From an uncultured Angelakisella sp. (lineage in GTDB: Bacteria > Bacillota > Clostridia > Oscillospirales > Ruminococcaceae): 64,000 nucleotides of DNA. Below the pieces are notes generated by a model. The model was not told the DNA's origin, ran no database searches, and worked only from the letters and a program-made list of their open reading frames with translations. The position numbers and the translations under genes are program-made. Below are positions 7,625 through 15,013 of the stretch, one piece after another. Within the stretch, counting starts at the first letter, position 1. The number at the start of each line of letters is the position of its first letter. The stretch spans positions 28,896 through 92,895 of the forward strand of contig CAJUFK010000002.1 in NCBI GenBank assembly GCA_910585535.1, given 5' to 3'.

Positions 7625-8905
7625 TTAGGCCACCTCCCGGCGTCCAAAGTGGACCTTTTCGACCCAGTGGGCGGGAAAGCTCTGGTGGATCGGGGAGATG
7701 ACCCGCTCCACCGGGATCGGGACAAAGCGCCCGTTGCAGGAGATCCTCGCTTCCACTTCGGGGAAATAATGATCCAGCCTGCCAACGACCAGGTAGACCC
7801 TGGTGGGCTTTTCATCCATATTATCGGTGAGGGAAAACTTTGCCGCCATGGTGTTGTGGCTATGGATGTCCGCATAGTGGAGATACCGTTCCTCGTCCAA
7901 AATGTCGTCCTCGGTGAGAACGGTATCCACCGATGCTTCGGTCACCCATTGGGGCGGGACCACCACCCGGTACTCCTGTTTCTCCTTGTCCCAATAGATA
8001 TGGGCCAAAGCCTCCAGCCTGCGGTCCTCCCCCATGAAGCAGCGGAAAAAGCCGATGACCTGCTGGAGCAGAGACTGGGGGATCGGCGGCAGAGCCGGCC
8101 GGAATCCGGCCCGCAGCTCCGAAAGCTCCGCTACATTCTCCGCCGGGGCGATGAAGGTCCCCAGCGGGGTGCGGCGGATCTCATAGACCTTGCCGTCCCG
8201 TGCTGGAAGGATGGAGATGGGCTTTTGCGCCCGTTCCGCCTCCTCCAGCGTGGTGAACACCCCCTTGTAGGAGGCGATGCCCTTCTTCTGGGCGGTGATG
8301 CGGGGCTTTACCTTGCAGGCCAGGCCCTTTGCGCCGTCCTTCTTGATGGCGTCCAGAAAGGCTTTGGAGGCTTCGATCTCCTTTTTCACGGCAAAGATGA
8401 CCTCAGTCCTGGGCTTGCCGATGGAACGGGTGGTTTTGCCGTACTCCACGGTCCAGCTGACCTTGGCCGCGTCCTCCAGCTCAGAGAAGTCACGGGCTTT
8501 TTCCTCCCGCAGCTGGTCAAAGGTCATTTTGGGGTCGGTGATCTCCTCGCTGACACCGCCGTGGCAAAAGACCGGCGGGCGACTGAACAGCGGGGCGGCG
8601 GCCTGTTTTACATCCTTCTCCTCCGCCTGCTCGATGGCCTGTTGGAGAGGATTCACCGCAGGCTTGGGGGCCGGCGGCGGGGCTTCCACCTGCTGAGGGG
8701 CAGGTGTGATGGATTCGGAGGGCAAAAGCGTTTCCTTCGGCTGGGGCAAGGGGGTAACATTGGTTTCCGTGGTTTCTGCGGCGGGGGCATCGAAGGACGG
8801 TTCTTCCCCGGCAAAGGGGTCAAAGCCGTCGAAGCTGCCCAGGTCCAGCCGGGTATCGTCCGGGGACAGGTCATCCAGGGTTCCGCTTTGCAGGTGGTCA
8901 TTCAT
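7625..8905 (-). CDS. JAB/JAMM-domain peptidase (PRTRC protein A-like), long N-terminal extension
   Basis: 426 residues from the ATG at 8905 (GGAGG 8 bases upstream). Residues 1-110 are acidic, Pro-rich and probably disordered; 143-250 form a separate globular segment (starts KVSWTVEYG) of unknown type; 260-426 hold the JAB domain. The metal motif is complete: His348-x-His350, seven residues, Ser358, two residues, Asp361. JAMM enzymes cut isopeptide bonds or process ubiquitin-like precursors. First gene of the operon, 1 base before the E1-like gene. The 143-250 segment could be a fused beta-grasp modifier; that is untested inference. Confidence 0.82.
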   Translation of the reverse strand: MNDHLQSGTLDDLSPDDTRLDLGSFDGFDPFAGEEPSFDAPAAETTETNVTPLPQPKETLLPSESITPAPQQVEAPPPAPKPAVNPLQQAIEQAEEKDVKQAAAPLFSRPPVFCHGGVSEEITDPKMTFDQLREEKARDFSELEDAAKVSWTVEYGKTTRSIGKPRTEVIFAVKKEIEASKAFLDAIKKDGAKGLACKVKPRITAQKKGIASYKGVFTTLEEAERAQKPISILPARDGKVYEIRRTPLGTFIAPAENVAELSELRAGFRPALPPIPQSLLQQVIGFFRCFMGEDRRLEALAHIYWDKEKQEYRVVVPPQWVTEASVDTVLTEDDILDEERYLHYADIHSHNTMAAKFSLTDNMDEKPTRVYLVVGRLDHYFPEVEARISCNGRFVPIPVERVISPIHQSFPAHWVEKVHFGRREVA

Positions 8906-8937
8906 GGTAGTTCCTCCTTCAAGGTTTTTGTTCCAAG

Positions 8938-8993
8938 GGCAGAAAAAGACCCCGGCCGGCCCGGTGTTCCGGGTGGTCGAGGTCTTTTCTGCC
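8938..8993 (-). promoter_or_regulatory. Attenuator-like hairpin in leader A
   Basis: On the minus strand a long stem (arm GGCAGAAAAGACC pairing with GGTCTTTTTCTGCC) with a GC-rich interior lies 33 bases before the first gene of the operon. Its 3' arm carries a U5 run, so it resembles an intrinsic terminator placed inside the 5' leader. A homologous structure occurs at 23055-23111 in front of the helicase operon. Confidence 0.6.
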
Positions 8994-9100
8994 TTACGGG
9001 CGGTATGGTGGGTGTGGGTCAATGGCGGCACTTCCTGGAAGATAAAATCTTCGCTGCGTTCACTCCTGCCTGTATCAACTCATACCTATCATACAGGTTT

Positions 9101-9106
9101 ATTGTA
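9101..9106 (-). promoter_or_regulatory. Promoter -10 of the JAB/E1/E2 operon (leader A)
   Basis: On the minus strand the -10 reads TACAAT preceded by TG plus one base (extended -10). A weak -35 lies in GTGTACACT about 9121-9133, conserved in leader B. Downstream is the direct repeat TATGA, TAGG, TATGA, also conserved in leader B and a plausible regulator site. The leader to the ATG at 8905 is about 190 nt. Confidence 0.55.
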
Positions 9107-9235
9107 ACATGGGGAAAGGCAGAGTGTACACTTGCGATTTGAGAAACAGGGACATCTATAAAAATAAAAAAACTCTTAAAGTGTGAATATGCATAAAATA
9201 TATTTGAAAAGTTTTTATAAAGTCCATAAAACAGG

Positions 9236-9295
9236 TTGACAGACAGAAACATAGGGTATATTATACTATTGTAGTGTTTACTATAATCTTATAGT
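9236..9295 (+). promoter_or_regulatory. Promoter and MecI-like operator of secreted-protein unit 1
   Basis: TTGACA (9236-9241), 17 bp, TATTAT (9259-9264), then the dyad TAGT GTTT ACTA at 9272-9283 over the likely start site, overlapped by a second perfect dyad ACTATAA tc TTATAGT (9280-9295). The 9272 dyad begins 36 bp after the first -35 base, exactly as in the second unit (11004-11051). A BlaI/MecI-like repressor is encoded at 14174-14542. Confidence 0.7.
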
Positions 9296-9510
9296 GTATA
9301 AATCAGAAACCCGTTTCGCTTGACAAACTATCGTGTACCATAGTTTTACGGCCATGAACCGGTCCTCTGGTTTTACACAGATTCAACATTTGGAGTGCCT
9401 TTGGCTTTTATCGAAGGAGAAAACAGGTGCGAGCAAGGTGCTACAAGGTGAATCGCTTCCCAACCGTATATCATTTTCTCTATCAAACTATGACAGGAGG
9501 ATCTATAAAG

Positions 9511-10062
9511 ATGAAGTGCAAAAGCATCATCAGCCTTTTTATGGCGGTCGTTATGCTGATGGCGTTCTCGGTTTCGTCCTTTGCGGCCGAAATTGAGAAC
9601 GCCGGTATGGTCACGGAGAACCCCGATGAGCCCAAGTTCAATGTGACCTTTACCGATGATGGTCCGACCCCAAGAATGCCCGGAATGGCCGGCATCTATT
9701 CTGTTTTGGCGGCGCCGAGATGCTCTGCGACCGGCACTATTGCAATGGGTGGTAGTGTCGAAGCTTATGGCAATGGGCGAACCTCCTTCCTGCATGTCAC
9801 CTTAAATGATAAAGGCCGCAGTGAATACAAGCGGATCAATGCGGACAGTTACTATGTCGAGGTCGATGTAAACTTCACCGGCGCAACAAGGTTTGAAATT
9901 ATTTTGAACGGCGAAAATGTTGGTGGTGGAAGTTGTGCAGGACATACCAGGGGTACTATAGATCTCAGAGTAGCGGATGAGCGCCCCGCTATTTGGCAGA
10001 TCAATCTGTATGATAATACCACCACCGGAAAAACGACATGGGGGCACATCAATTATAACTAA
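9511..10062 (+). CDS. Secreted small beta-type protein, unit 1
   Basis: 183 residues from the ATG at 9511 (AGGAGG at 9495-9500). A Sec signal peptide ends near SSFAA (about residue 26). The mature part has PTPRMPGMAGIYSVLAAP, then a conserved C-terminal domain with TSFLHVTL, YYVEVDVNF, ILNGENVGG, CAG, and DERPAIWQINLYD ending WGHINYN, which looks like a small beta sandwich. It is about half identical to the product of 11313-11867. No anchor or lipobox is visible, so it should be released or bind the wall. Family unknown to me; function not assignable. Confidence 0.85.
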   Translation: MKCKSIISLFMAVVMLMAFSVSSFAAEIENAGMVTENPDEPKFNVTFTDDGPTPRMPGMAGIYSVLAAPRCSATGTIAMGGSVEAYGNGRTSFLHVTLNDKGRSEYKRINADSYYVEVDVNFTGATRFEIILNGENVGGGSCAGHTRGTIDLRVADERPAIWQINLYDNTTTGKTTWGHINYN

Positions 10063-10097
10063 GTCATTAGCACCAATATTGTTGCCATAAAGCCGCA

Positions 10098-10149
10098 ATA
10101 GGCCAAGGGTTCTCTATAAGACATTATAGGGGGCCCTTGGTTGGCCTAT
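10098..10149 (+). promoter_or_regulatory. Conserved intergenic hairpin, unit 1
   Basis: Strong inverted repeat: ATAGGCCAAGGG pairs with CCCTTGG and GGCCTAT around an inner CTATAA/TTATAG stem. There is no U run after it. It separates the secreted-protein gene from its partner and recurs in the second unit (11903-11946), so it is probably an mRNA stability or attenuation element that sets the ratio of the two products. Confidence 0.6.
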
Positions 10150-10169
10150 AATAATTAGGAGATGACGAA

Positions 10170-10910
10170 ATGCAAGTAAAAATCAATCCCTTATCGGCCA
10201 GGACAGGTCCTGTTACCGATGGGGATAAAAAAGAGACTCCTCTCATTGGGCAAGATTTTATTTCAGCAATAAAAGCTGCCGGAATTGCGGACACATCAAA
10301 CGCCATCACCGAAAGTGGGATTGCTACACATGAATGCGAAATAGATCCGGTAGAGCTTTACCAAAGCGCAACCGGGAGGGCGATCGAGAAAAGCGAACCT
10401 TCACCGGAACATTGGGCCGATGAGATATTTTCCGATATGGTGGGGAATGGCGCGGAAATTAACACAACGAAATCCATCAACTGGGAATCCAAGGGAGACA
10501 AGCAGCTCACAGAAGAGCAAATCGCACAACTCAAAAAGAAATATGATGTTCGGAACCTTTCCCCCCAGGACTACTATAATTTAATGTCAGACCTTACGCA
10601 GATGAATGTTCTCTCCGGTGAGGATTGCAAAGGGGCGCATTTGAGCCACACCGGTATCAGCGGCCAGGGGTTTCGGTTCCGCCCGGCAGGCGTTCCATCC
10701 TTGATCAGAAAATTCCAAACAGGGGATATGACAAAATTTTTTGAGACAGCTTTAGAAAACTTGCTAAAAAATTTGGTATGGATCGAATCGGATGAATACC
10801 TTAAAGCAAATGGAATTACGGAAGAAGAAAGGTCTGCCGATTTGGAAGCGGTAAAAAAGGATATTCATACCAGGCAGACGATGCTGGATTTAATGAAGCA
10901 GCTCCAATAA
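10170..10910 (+). CDS. Leaderless partner protein, unit 1
   Basis: 246 residues; ATG at 10170 with AGGAG upstream. No signal peptide or membrane segment. The N-terminus MQVKINPLS...QDFISAIKAAG and the central block INWESKGDKQLTEEQ followed by YDVRNLSPQDYYNLMSDLT and LSGED are shared with the unit 2 partner (11978-12742); the C-terminus is helical and ends near RQTMLDLMKQLQ. Proteins with the NLSPQDYYDLMSDLT-type block are frequent in Clostridia but have no function I know. Follows the secreted gene after the conserved hairpin, so the two are likely co-expressed. Confidence 0.8.
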   Translation: MQVKINPLSARTGPVTDGDKKETPLIGQDFISAIKAAGIADTSNAITESGIATHECEIDPVELYQSATGRAIEKSEPSPEHWADEIFSDMVGNGAEINTTKSINWESKGDKQLTEEQIAQLKKKYDVRNLSPQDYYNLMSDLTQMNVLSGEDCKGAHLSHTGISGQGFRFRPAGVPSLIRKFQTGDMTKFFETALENLLKNLVWIESDEYLKANGITEEERSADLEAVKKDIHTRQTMLDLMKQLQ

Positions 10911-11003
10911 ATTATCCCCAAAAACTTAATATGCAACCTGCCCATACAAAAGCAATTTTGACTATGCAATGTGTACAATAGCTTATTGGTTCGTAAAAAG
11001 CAG

Positions 11004-11051
11004 TTGACAAGTACAGAAAAATGGCCTATTATAATATTATAGTATGCACTA
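11004..11051 (+). promoter_or_regulatory. Promoter and MecI-like operator of secreted-protein unit 2
   Basis: TTGACA (11004-11009), 17 bp, TATTAT (11027-11032), then TAGT ATGC ACTA at 11040-11051. Hexamers, spacing and dyad position are identical to unit 1 although the flanks differ, which argues for selection on the operator. The leader before the ATG at 11313 is about 270 nt and contains GGCCAGTGCATGCACTGGCC (11231-11250), a perfect palindrome. Confidence 0.7.
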
Positions 11052-11312
11052 CAAATAAATAGTCATTATGATGGGAGTTGGATTGTGCTGATAAAGCGTG
11101 CGGTACACCATGTTTTTGACGCATAGAGGACTTTTGTGCGAATACGGGATATAGTTCATCTTATATCGAATTACAGAGCAAACCAGAAGGTAACTTTGGT
11201 ATAAGACATGGGATATGAATATCCCATGTTGGCCAGTGCATGCACTGGCCAATTGAGCCACTCTATTTGCATGAAAGGTTGCTCAACACAAATTATTTTG
11301 GAGGTAAAAAAG

Positions 11313-11867
11313 ATGAAGCGTAAAAAGATTTTTAGCCTTTTTATGGCGGTTGTTATGCTGCTGTCCTTCTCCGTTTCGGCCTTTGCCGCTGAGGCTGATG
11401 CTCCTAAGATGAAGACCGTGGAGCTGGGCGAGTCCGGCATGACTATGACTCTTGTCAAGTCTGATCGGCCGACCCCCCGAACTCCTGGAACCGCTGGTCT
11501 GTATTCTGTGGTTGCGGCGCCTGCTCGTATGGCTACCCACGAATATGCGGAAGAGGATTTCGTTGCGAATTATGGTGGAAACGGGCGTACCTCTTATCTG
11601 CATGTAACCCTGGATGATAATGCCCGCCGCGTTTATCAGCAGATTGGCGCAGATGGCTACTATGTAGAGGTTAGCTTTAATCTCCAGGGGGTCACAAGGT
11701 ATGAGGTGTTCTTAAACGGCGAAAATGTCGGCGGTAGCACCTGCGCCGGCTATGACTCTGGCTACCTGGATCTGCTTGTGTATGATGAGCGTCCTGCGAT
11801 TTGGCGGGTGGACCTGTACGACAGCACCGGCGCAAAAATGACCTGGGGCCATGTCAACTACATGTAA
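11313..11867 (+). CDS. Secreted small beta-type protein, unit 2
   Basis: 184 residues from the ATG at 11313 (GGAGG at 11300-11304). Signal peptide MKRKKIFSLFMAVVMLLSF ending SAFAA. Shares with unit 1 the PTPR(T/M)PG(T/M)AG linker and the C-terminal block ADGYYVEVSF, FLNGENVGGSTCAG, DERPAIWRVDLYD, TWGHVNY. The single conserved cysteine sits in STCAG. The most divergent segment between the two copies is the N-terminal 40 mature residues, suggesting the conserved C-terminal domain does the common job. No recognised family. Confidence 0.85.
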   Translation: MKRKKIFSLFMAVVMLLSFSVSAFAAEADAPKMKTVELGESGMTMTLVKSDRPTPRTPGTAGLYSVVAAPARMATHEYAEEDFVANYGGNGRTSYLHVTLDDNARRVYQQIGADGYYVEVSFNLQGVTRYEVFLNGENVGGSTCAGYDSGYLDLLVYDERPAIWRVDLYDSTGAKMTWGHVNYM

Positions 11868-11902
11868 GGCATACGCATTTATTGCGTCGATATAAAGCCG
11901 CT

Positions 11903-11946
11903 ATAGGCCAGGGGTCCCCTATATGATCATAGGGGGCCCTTGGCTG
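11903..11946 (+). promoter_or_regulatory. Conserved intergenic hairpin, unit 2
   Basis: CCAGGG (11908-11913) pairs with CCCTTGG, and the inner CCCCTAT (11916-11922) pairs with ATAGGGG (11929-11935). Same place and similar sequence as the unit 1 hairpin at 10098-10149, with compensating changes in the inner stem (CTCTATAA there, CCCCTAT here), which supports a functional RNA structure. Confidence 0.65.
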
Positions 11947-11977
11947 GAGTATTTTACGCATTTGGGAGGTATCGACT

Positions 11978-12742
11978 ATGCAAGTGACTGGTACAACAAC
12001 TGCTGTAAAGGGATCATCTTCTTTGGATGTGGCTGCGAATCGCAACAGTGTCCCTAACCAGGACTTTTTCTCCGCCATAGCCGCAGCTTACGACTCTACG
12101 ACTTTCCTGGATACTTCAAGGAAGGTAGAACAGCCCTCCACTGAGGAAATCGCCCCATTGGAGCGGTATCAAACCATTACGGGTAGAACCGTTGCGGAGA
12201 AAGATACTGGGGTTACGGTAGAGAGCTGGTGGTGTGATGGAACTTTGGCGGAGTTCATTAGCAAAAAATTTACCGGTAGCCGGTCATACCCAATTGATAC
12301 CACCAAAACAATCAACTGGGAATCCAGGGGTGACCACAAGCTGACAGCGGATGAGATTGCACAGCTAAAGGAAAAGTATGATGTTACCAACCTTTCCCCC
12401 CAAGAATATTATGATCTCATGTCTGACCTGACCCATATGGAAGTCCTGTCTGGGAATGATGTGATGGGTGTACACCTTAAGCATTTCGGCAGCGACATCA
12501 ATTTAACCGCCAAAGGACTTCTCCCCCAAGGAACACCTGCCGTTCGGCAAGGAAATATCATAAACTATCTTGCTGTTGCGCTCTCTCGTTTGCTGGAATA
12601 TTGGGGTTGGATCAACTCGGATGAATACAAACTGACAAATTCCCACCTCAGTTCGGAGAAACAGGAGCTATGCCGGACCGCAACACAGAAGGATATTCAA
12701 GTGCGCCAGAATATGCTAAATGTTCTGAATCAGCTGAAATAA
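11978..12742 (+). CDS. Leaderless partner protein, unit 2
   Basis: 254 residues, ATG at 11978 with GGGAGG upstream. Paralogue of 10170-10910: both start MQV and share QDF(I/F)SAI, TTK(S/T)INWES, KYDV, NLSPQ(D/E)YY(N/D)LMSDLT and a C-terminal WI(E/N)SDEY block followed by DI(H/Q)(T/V)RQ. No export signal is visible even though the gene upstream encodes a secreted protein. Function unknown; could be an immunity, chaperone or intracellular sensor partner. That is inference from pairing only. Confidence 0.8.
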   Translation: MQVTGTTTAVKGSSSLDVAANRNSVPNQDFFSAIAAAYDSTTFLDTSRKVEQPSTEEIAPLERYQTITGRTVAEKDTGVTVESWWCDGTLAEFISKKFTGSRSYPIDTTKTINWESRGDHKLTADEIAQLKEKYDVTNLSPQEYYDLMSDLTHMEVLSGNDVMGVHLKHFGSDINLTAKGLLPQGTPAVRQGNIINYLAVALSRLLEYWGWINSDEYKLTNSHLSSEKQELCRTATQKDIQVRQNMLNVLNQLK

Positions 12743-12813
12743 CATTTATGGTCTTTCGTTTGCGATGAACTTTTCTGCGATAACAATTCTGTTTTGAGAG
12801 GGTTGTTTTCAAA

Positions 12814-14133
12814 ATGTGTCATCATCCACTTCTTGTAATGTCTTTGTCTGGCAGTGCAGTGGTCATTATGTACGCTCTACTTTACCCTGCCATAAAGAGA
12901 TATATTTCTATTTCATGGCAAAGGGCCATTTTGAAAGCTGCAATCTTCTTTTATCTTTTTCCACTTCCGTTGTTCAAAGAAGCCATCGTGAGCTTTATGT
13001 ATAATTCGTTTCCAACCTTAGTTGAAAAAGATGCTGATATACAAACAGCAGAGGTTCTAAATCTCAGCTACGCAGTCAATTTAGAGCCAGGGAATTTTTT
13101 CTTTGGTCCCGAAGTTGTGTTGATCAGTATATTCGTCTGCTGTATGGGTATCATTACATCTTTTATAGTAATAAGGCGGTTAAAGCAGTATTTTGCGTTA
13201 TCCAGGGTTTATCAATTAACCGTTTTTTCTGAAGAACCTTCCTCCGTACTTGTTGAGCAATTCGAGCAGATAAAAGAAGATTTGGGGATAAAGCGAAAAG
13301 TAAACTTTGTGCGTTCACAACTTTGCAAAACTCCAATAACGATTGGCCTGTTTTCCCCAAAAATAGTTTTGCCTACGGATGATTCCTTTCGCTTGGAGCC
13401 AATTTGTTATACATATATCTTAAAGCACGAATTACTTCATATCAAAAGCAGGGATTCCCTTGTAAGAATCTTGTCCCTTGTCGTTCTTGCGCTGCATTGG
13501 TATAACCCGATTTGTTACTTCCTGTATCGTGAGATTTGTGTTGTATGCGAAATGAATTGCGACCATGAAATGATACAAGGTTCTGATGAGGAGTTCCGCC
13601 AAACATATAGCAATCTGATCCTTGAGTTATCAACAAATAATCCGTCCCAAAAAGAAAAGTACGCAATCGGGCTTGTCAATGGAGATGTGGCGGCATTTGA
13701 AAGGAGATTATTAGAGATGAAAACAAGTAGAAAGCGTAGCCCCCTTCTGTTGTGCGTAATCATACTTACTCTTTGCCTTGTTGGCTCTGTTACGGCTTTT
13801 GCTTATGAAGCACCGCAGCAATATAAAATAGAAGATTTTGATTCAAATAACGAATACCTGTTTTCCTCCTTTTCAGCGATAGATCAGACAGTACCACTTC
13901 CGTCCAATATCTTTTTTACGGATAAAGAGGGAAATGTTTTTCCCTTAGATATGGTAACATCTAAAGCCGGATGTAACCATCATCTTGTTGAAGGGACTTT
14001 ATCGGAACACGCAAAAAAGAATAACGGGGGTTGTGTTGTAACCGTAAGGGAAGCTTGGAGATGCTCTTATTGCGGCTATGTAGAAACCGGCGATATAATC
14101 AGTAAAACAGAGTACACTATTTGTCCGCACTAA
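12814..14133 (+). CDS. BlaR1-like M56 sensor protease with a Cys/His-rich sensor
   Basis: 439 residues. Four hydrophobic segments (about 5-25, 36-56, 101-121, 309-330) bracket an M56 zinc protease: HELLH at 205-209 and the third ligand Glu246 in CEMNCDHE. Classical BlaR1/MecR1 end in a penicillin-binding domain; here the part after the last membrane segment is only about 105 residues and has no SxxK motif. It holds Cys387, His389, His390, Cys407, Cys417, Cys420, Cys437 and His439 instead, suggesting a metal- or redox-responsive domain. It should cleave the MecI-like repressor encoded just downstream and so induce the two secreted-protein units. Confidence 0.82.
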   Translation: MCHHPLLVMSLSGSAVVIMYALLYPAIKRYISISWQRAILKAAIFFYLFPLPLFKEAIVSFMYNSFPTLVEKDADIQTAEVLNLSYAVNLEPGNFFFGPEVVLISIFVCCMGIITSFIVIRRLKQYFALSRVYQLTVFSEEPSSVLVEQFEQIKEDLGIKRKVNFVRSQLCKTPITIGLFSPKIVLPTDDSFRLEPICYTYILKHELLHIKSRDSLVRILSLVVLALHWYNPICYFLYREICVVCEMNCDHEMIQGSDEEFRQTYSNLILELSTNNPSQKEKYAIGLVNGDVAAFERRLLEMKTSRKRSPLLLCVIILTLCLVGSVTAFAYEAPQQYKIEDFDSNNEYLFSSFSAIDQTVPLPSNIFFTDKEGNVFPLDMVTSKAGCNHHLVEGTLSEHAKKNNGGCVVTVREAWRCSYCGYVETGDIISKTEYTICPH

Positions 14134-14173
14134 GGGCTTTGTTCAGAAAACACTAAAAGAGGGGAAATGAACT

Positions 14174-14542
14174 ATGAAAGCTTTTTTCGGATTGACCAGT
14201 ACGGAAGCTGATATTATGGAGATGTTTTGGAAACATACGGAGCCCATGTCCTTCAAAGAAATTATGGAATACATGTCCGCCGTTTTCAAAAAAGAGTGGA
14301 AAAGCCAGACACTGAACACTTACCTGTCCAATCTGAAAAAGGCTGGTTTGATCCAAACGGACCGTACAAATTACCATTACCTCTATACTGCTGCGTGTAC
14401 AAAGGAAGAATATGTTCAGCGTTGGACCCAGAAACTGGTAGAAGACGCCTTTGGCAATTCCATCAGCAATCTTGTAATCGCCTTTACCGGCGGGGGAAAG
14501 CTTTCTCCCGAAGAAGCGAAAAAACTGCAAAAGCTGATCTAG
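14174..14542 (+). CDS. MecI/BlaI-family repressor
   Basis: 122 residues with the MecI/BlaI winged helix: LTSTEADIMEMFWKH, then KSQTLNTYLSNLKKAGLI (recognition helix and wing) and a C-terminal dimerisation helix region. ATG at 14174 after GAGGGGAAATGAACT. It follows the BlaR1-like gene by 40 bp, so it forms the usual sensor/repressor pair, although with sensor first. Its likely operators are the TAGTnnnnACTA dyads at 9272-9283 and 11040-11051. Confidence 0.85.
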   Translation: MKAFFGLTSTEADIMEMFWKHTEPMSFKEIMEYMSAVFKKEWKSQTLNTYLSNLKKAGLIQTDRTNYHYLYTAACTKEEYVQRWTQKLVEDAFGNSISNLVIAFTGGGKLSPEEAKKLQKLI

Positions 14543-14563
14543 ATTAAGCAAGCCAGAGGATAA

Positions 14564-14950
14564 TTGCTTATTATAAAAGCTCTCACAATGAACGATGTTG
14601 TCATTGAAAAGAATCCGTGCTTTTTTGACGGAAAAAGAATGCAAAACCGGCGAAAGTATTGCAGGCTAACACAAAAGCAGTTAGCGAATCGTATGAATCT
14701 TACGCAATGTACGATCAGTCAATACGAAACCGGGAAGGCTTTTCCCTCAATTAAAACGCTTCCTTCTTTAGCGATCGCTCTAAACACATCTATGGACTAC
14801 CTTTTTGGCCTAACCGATAACCCCCTTCCACCTTTCGCCGGTAAACCCGCCATAGAATCAGAGCAGGATCTATTGCAAACCTACTATTCTCTATCCCCGG
14901 AAAAAAGGGAACGGGCCGCTGGGATTTTAATCGGCCTTGGAGAAGGATAA
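14564..14950 (+). CDS. XRE-family transcriptional regulator
   Basis: Up to 128 residues. The helix-turn-helix runs over RRKYCRLTQKQLANRMNLTQ and TISQYETGKAFPS, followed by SLAIALNTSMDYLFGLTD, a typical phage-repressor-like domain. The start is uncertain: TTG at 14564 lies only 3 bases after AGAGGA, ATG at 14588 has no clear ribosome site. Last gene of the cargo, directly before a strong bidirectional terminator. Confidence 0.75.
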   Translation: MLIIKALTMNDVVIEKNPCFFDGKRMQNRRKYCRLTQKQLANRMNLTQCTISQYETGKAFPSIKTLPSLAIALNTSMDYLFGLTDNPLPPFAGKPAIESEQDLLQTYYSLSPEKRERAAGILIGLGEG

Positions 14951-14957
14951 GAAAAAA

Positions 14958-14994
14958 GCAGGCAGCCTGGTGTATCACACATCAAGCTGCCTGC
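14958..14994 (+). terminator. Bidirectional intrinsic terminator
   Basis: GCAGGCAGC (14958-14966) pairs with GCTGCCTGC (14986-14994), followed on the plus strand by TCTTTGTTT and preceded by AAAAAA, which gives a U run on the minus strand. It separates the converging XRE and VWA genes. Confidence 0.85.
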
Positions 14995-15013
14995 CTCTTT
15001 GTTTCAGAGTAAG

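Noticed and set aside
7001..9142. 713-codon open frame opposite the ThiF and JAB genes
   Set aside because: Antisense shadow covering two genes with complete catalytic motifs; no ribosome site and no recognisable domain.
11231..11250. Palindrome GGCCAGTGCATGCACTGGCC as operator
   Set aside because: Perfect, but absent from the unit 1 leader, so there is no comparative support for a regulatory role; noted only in the promoter entry.
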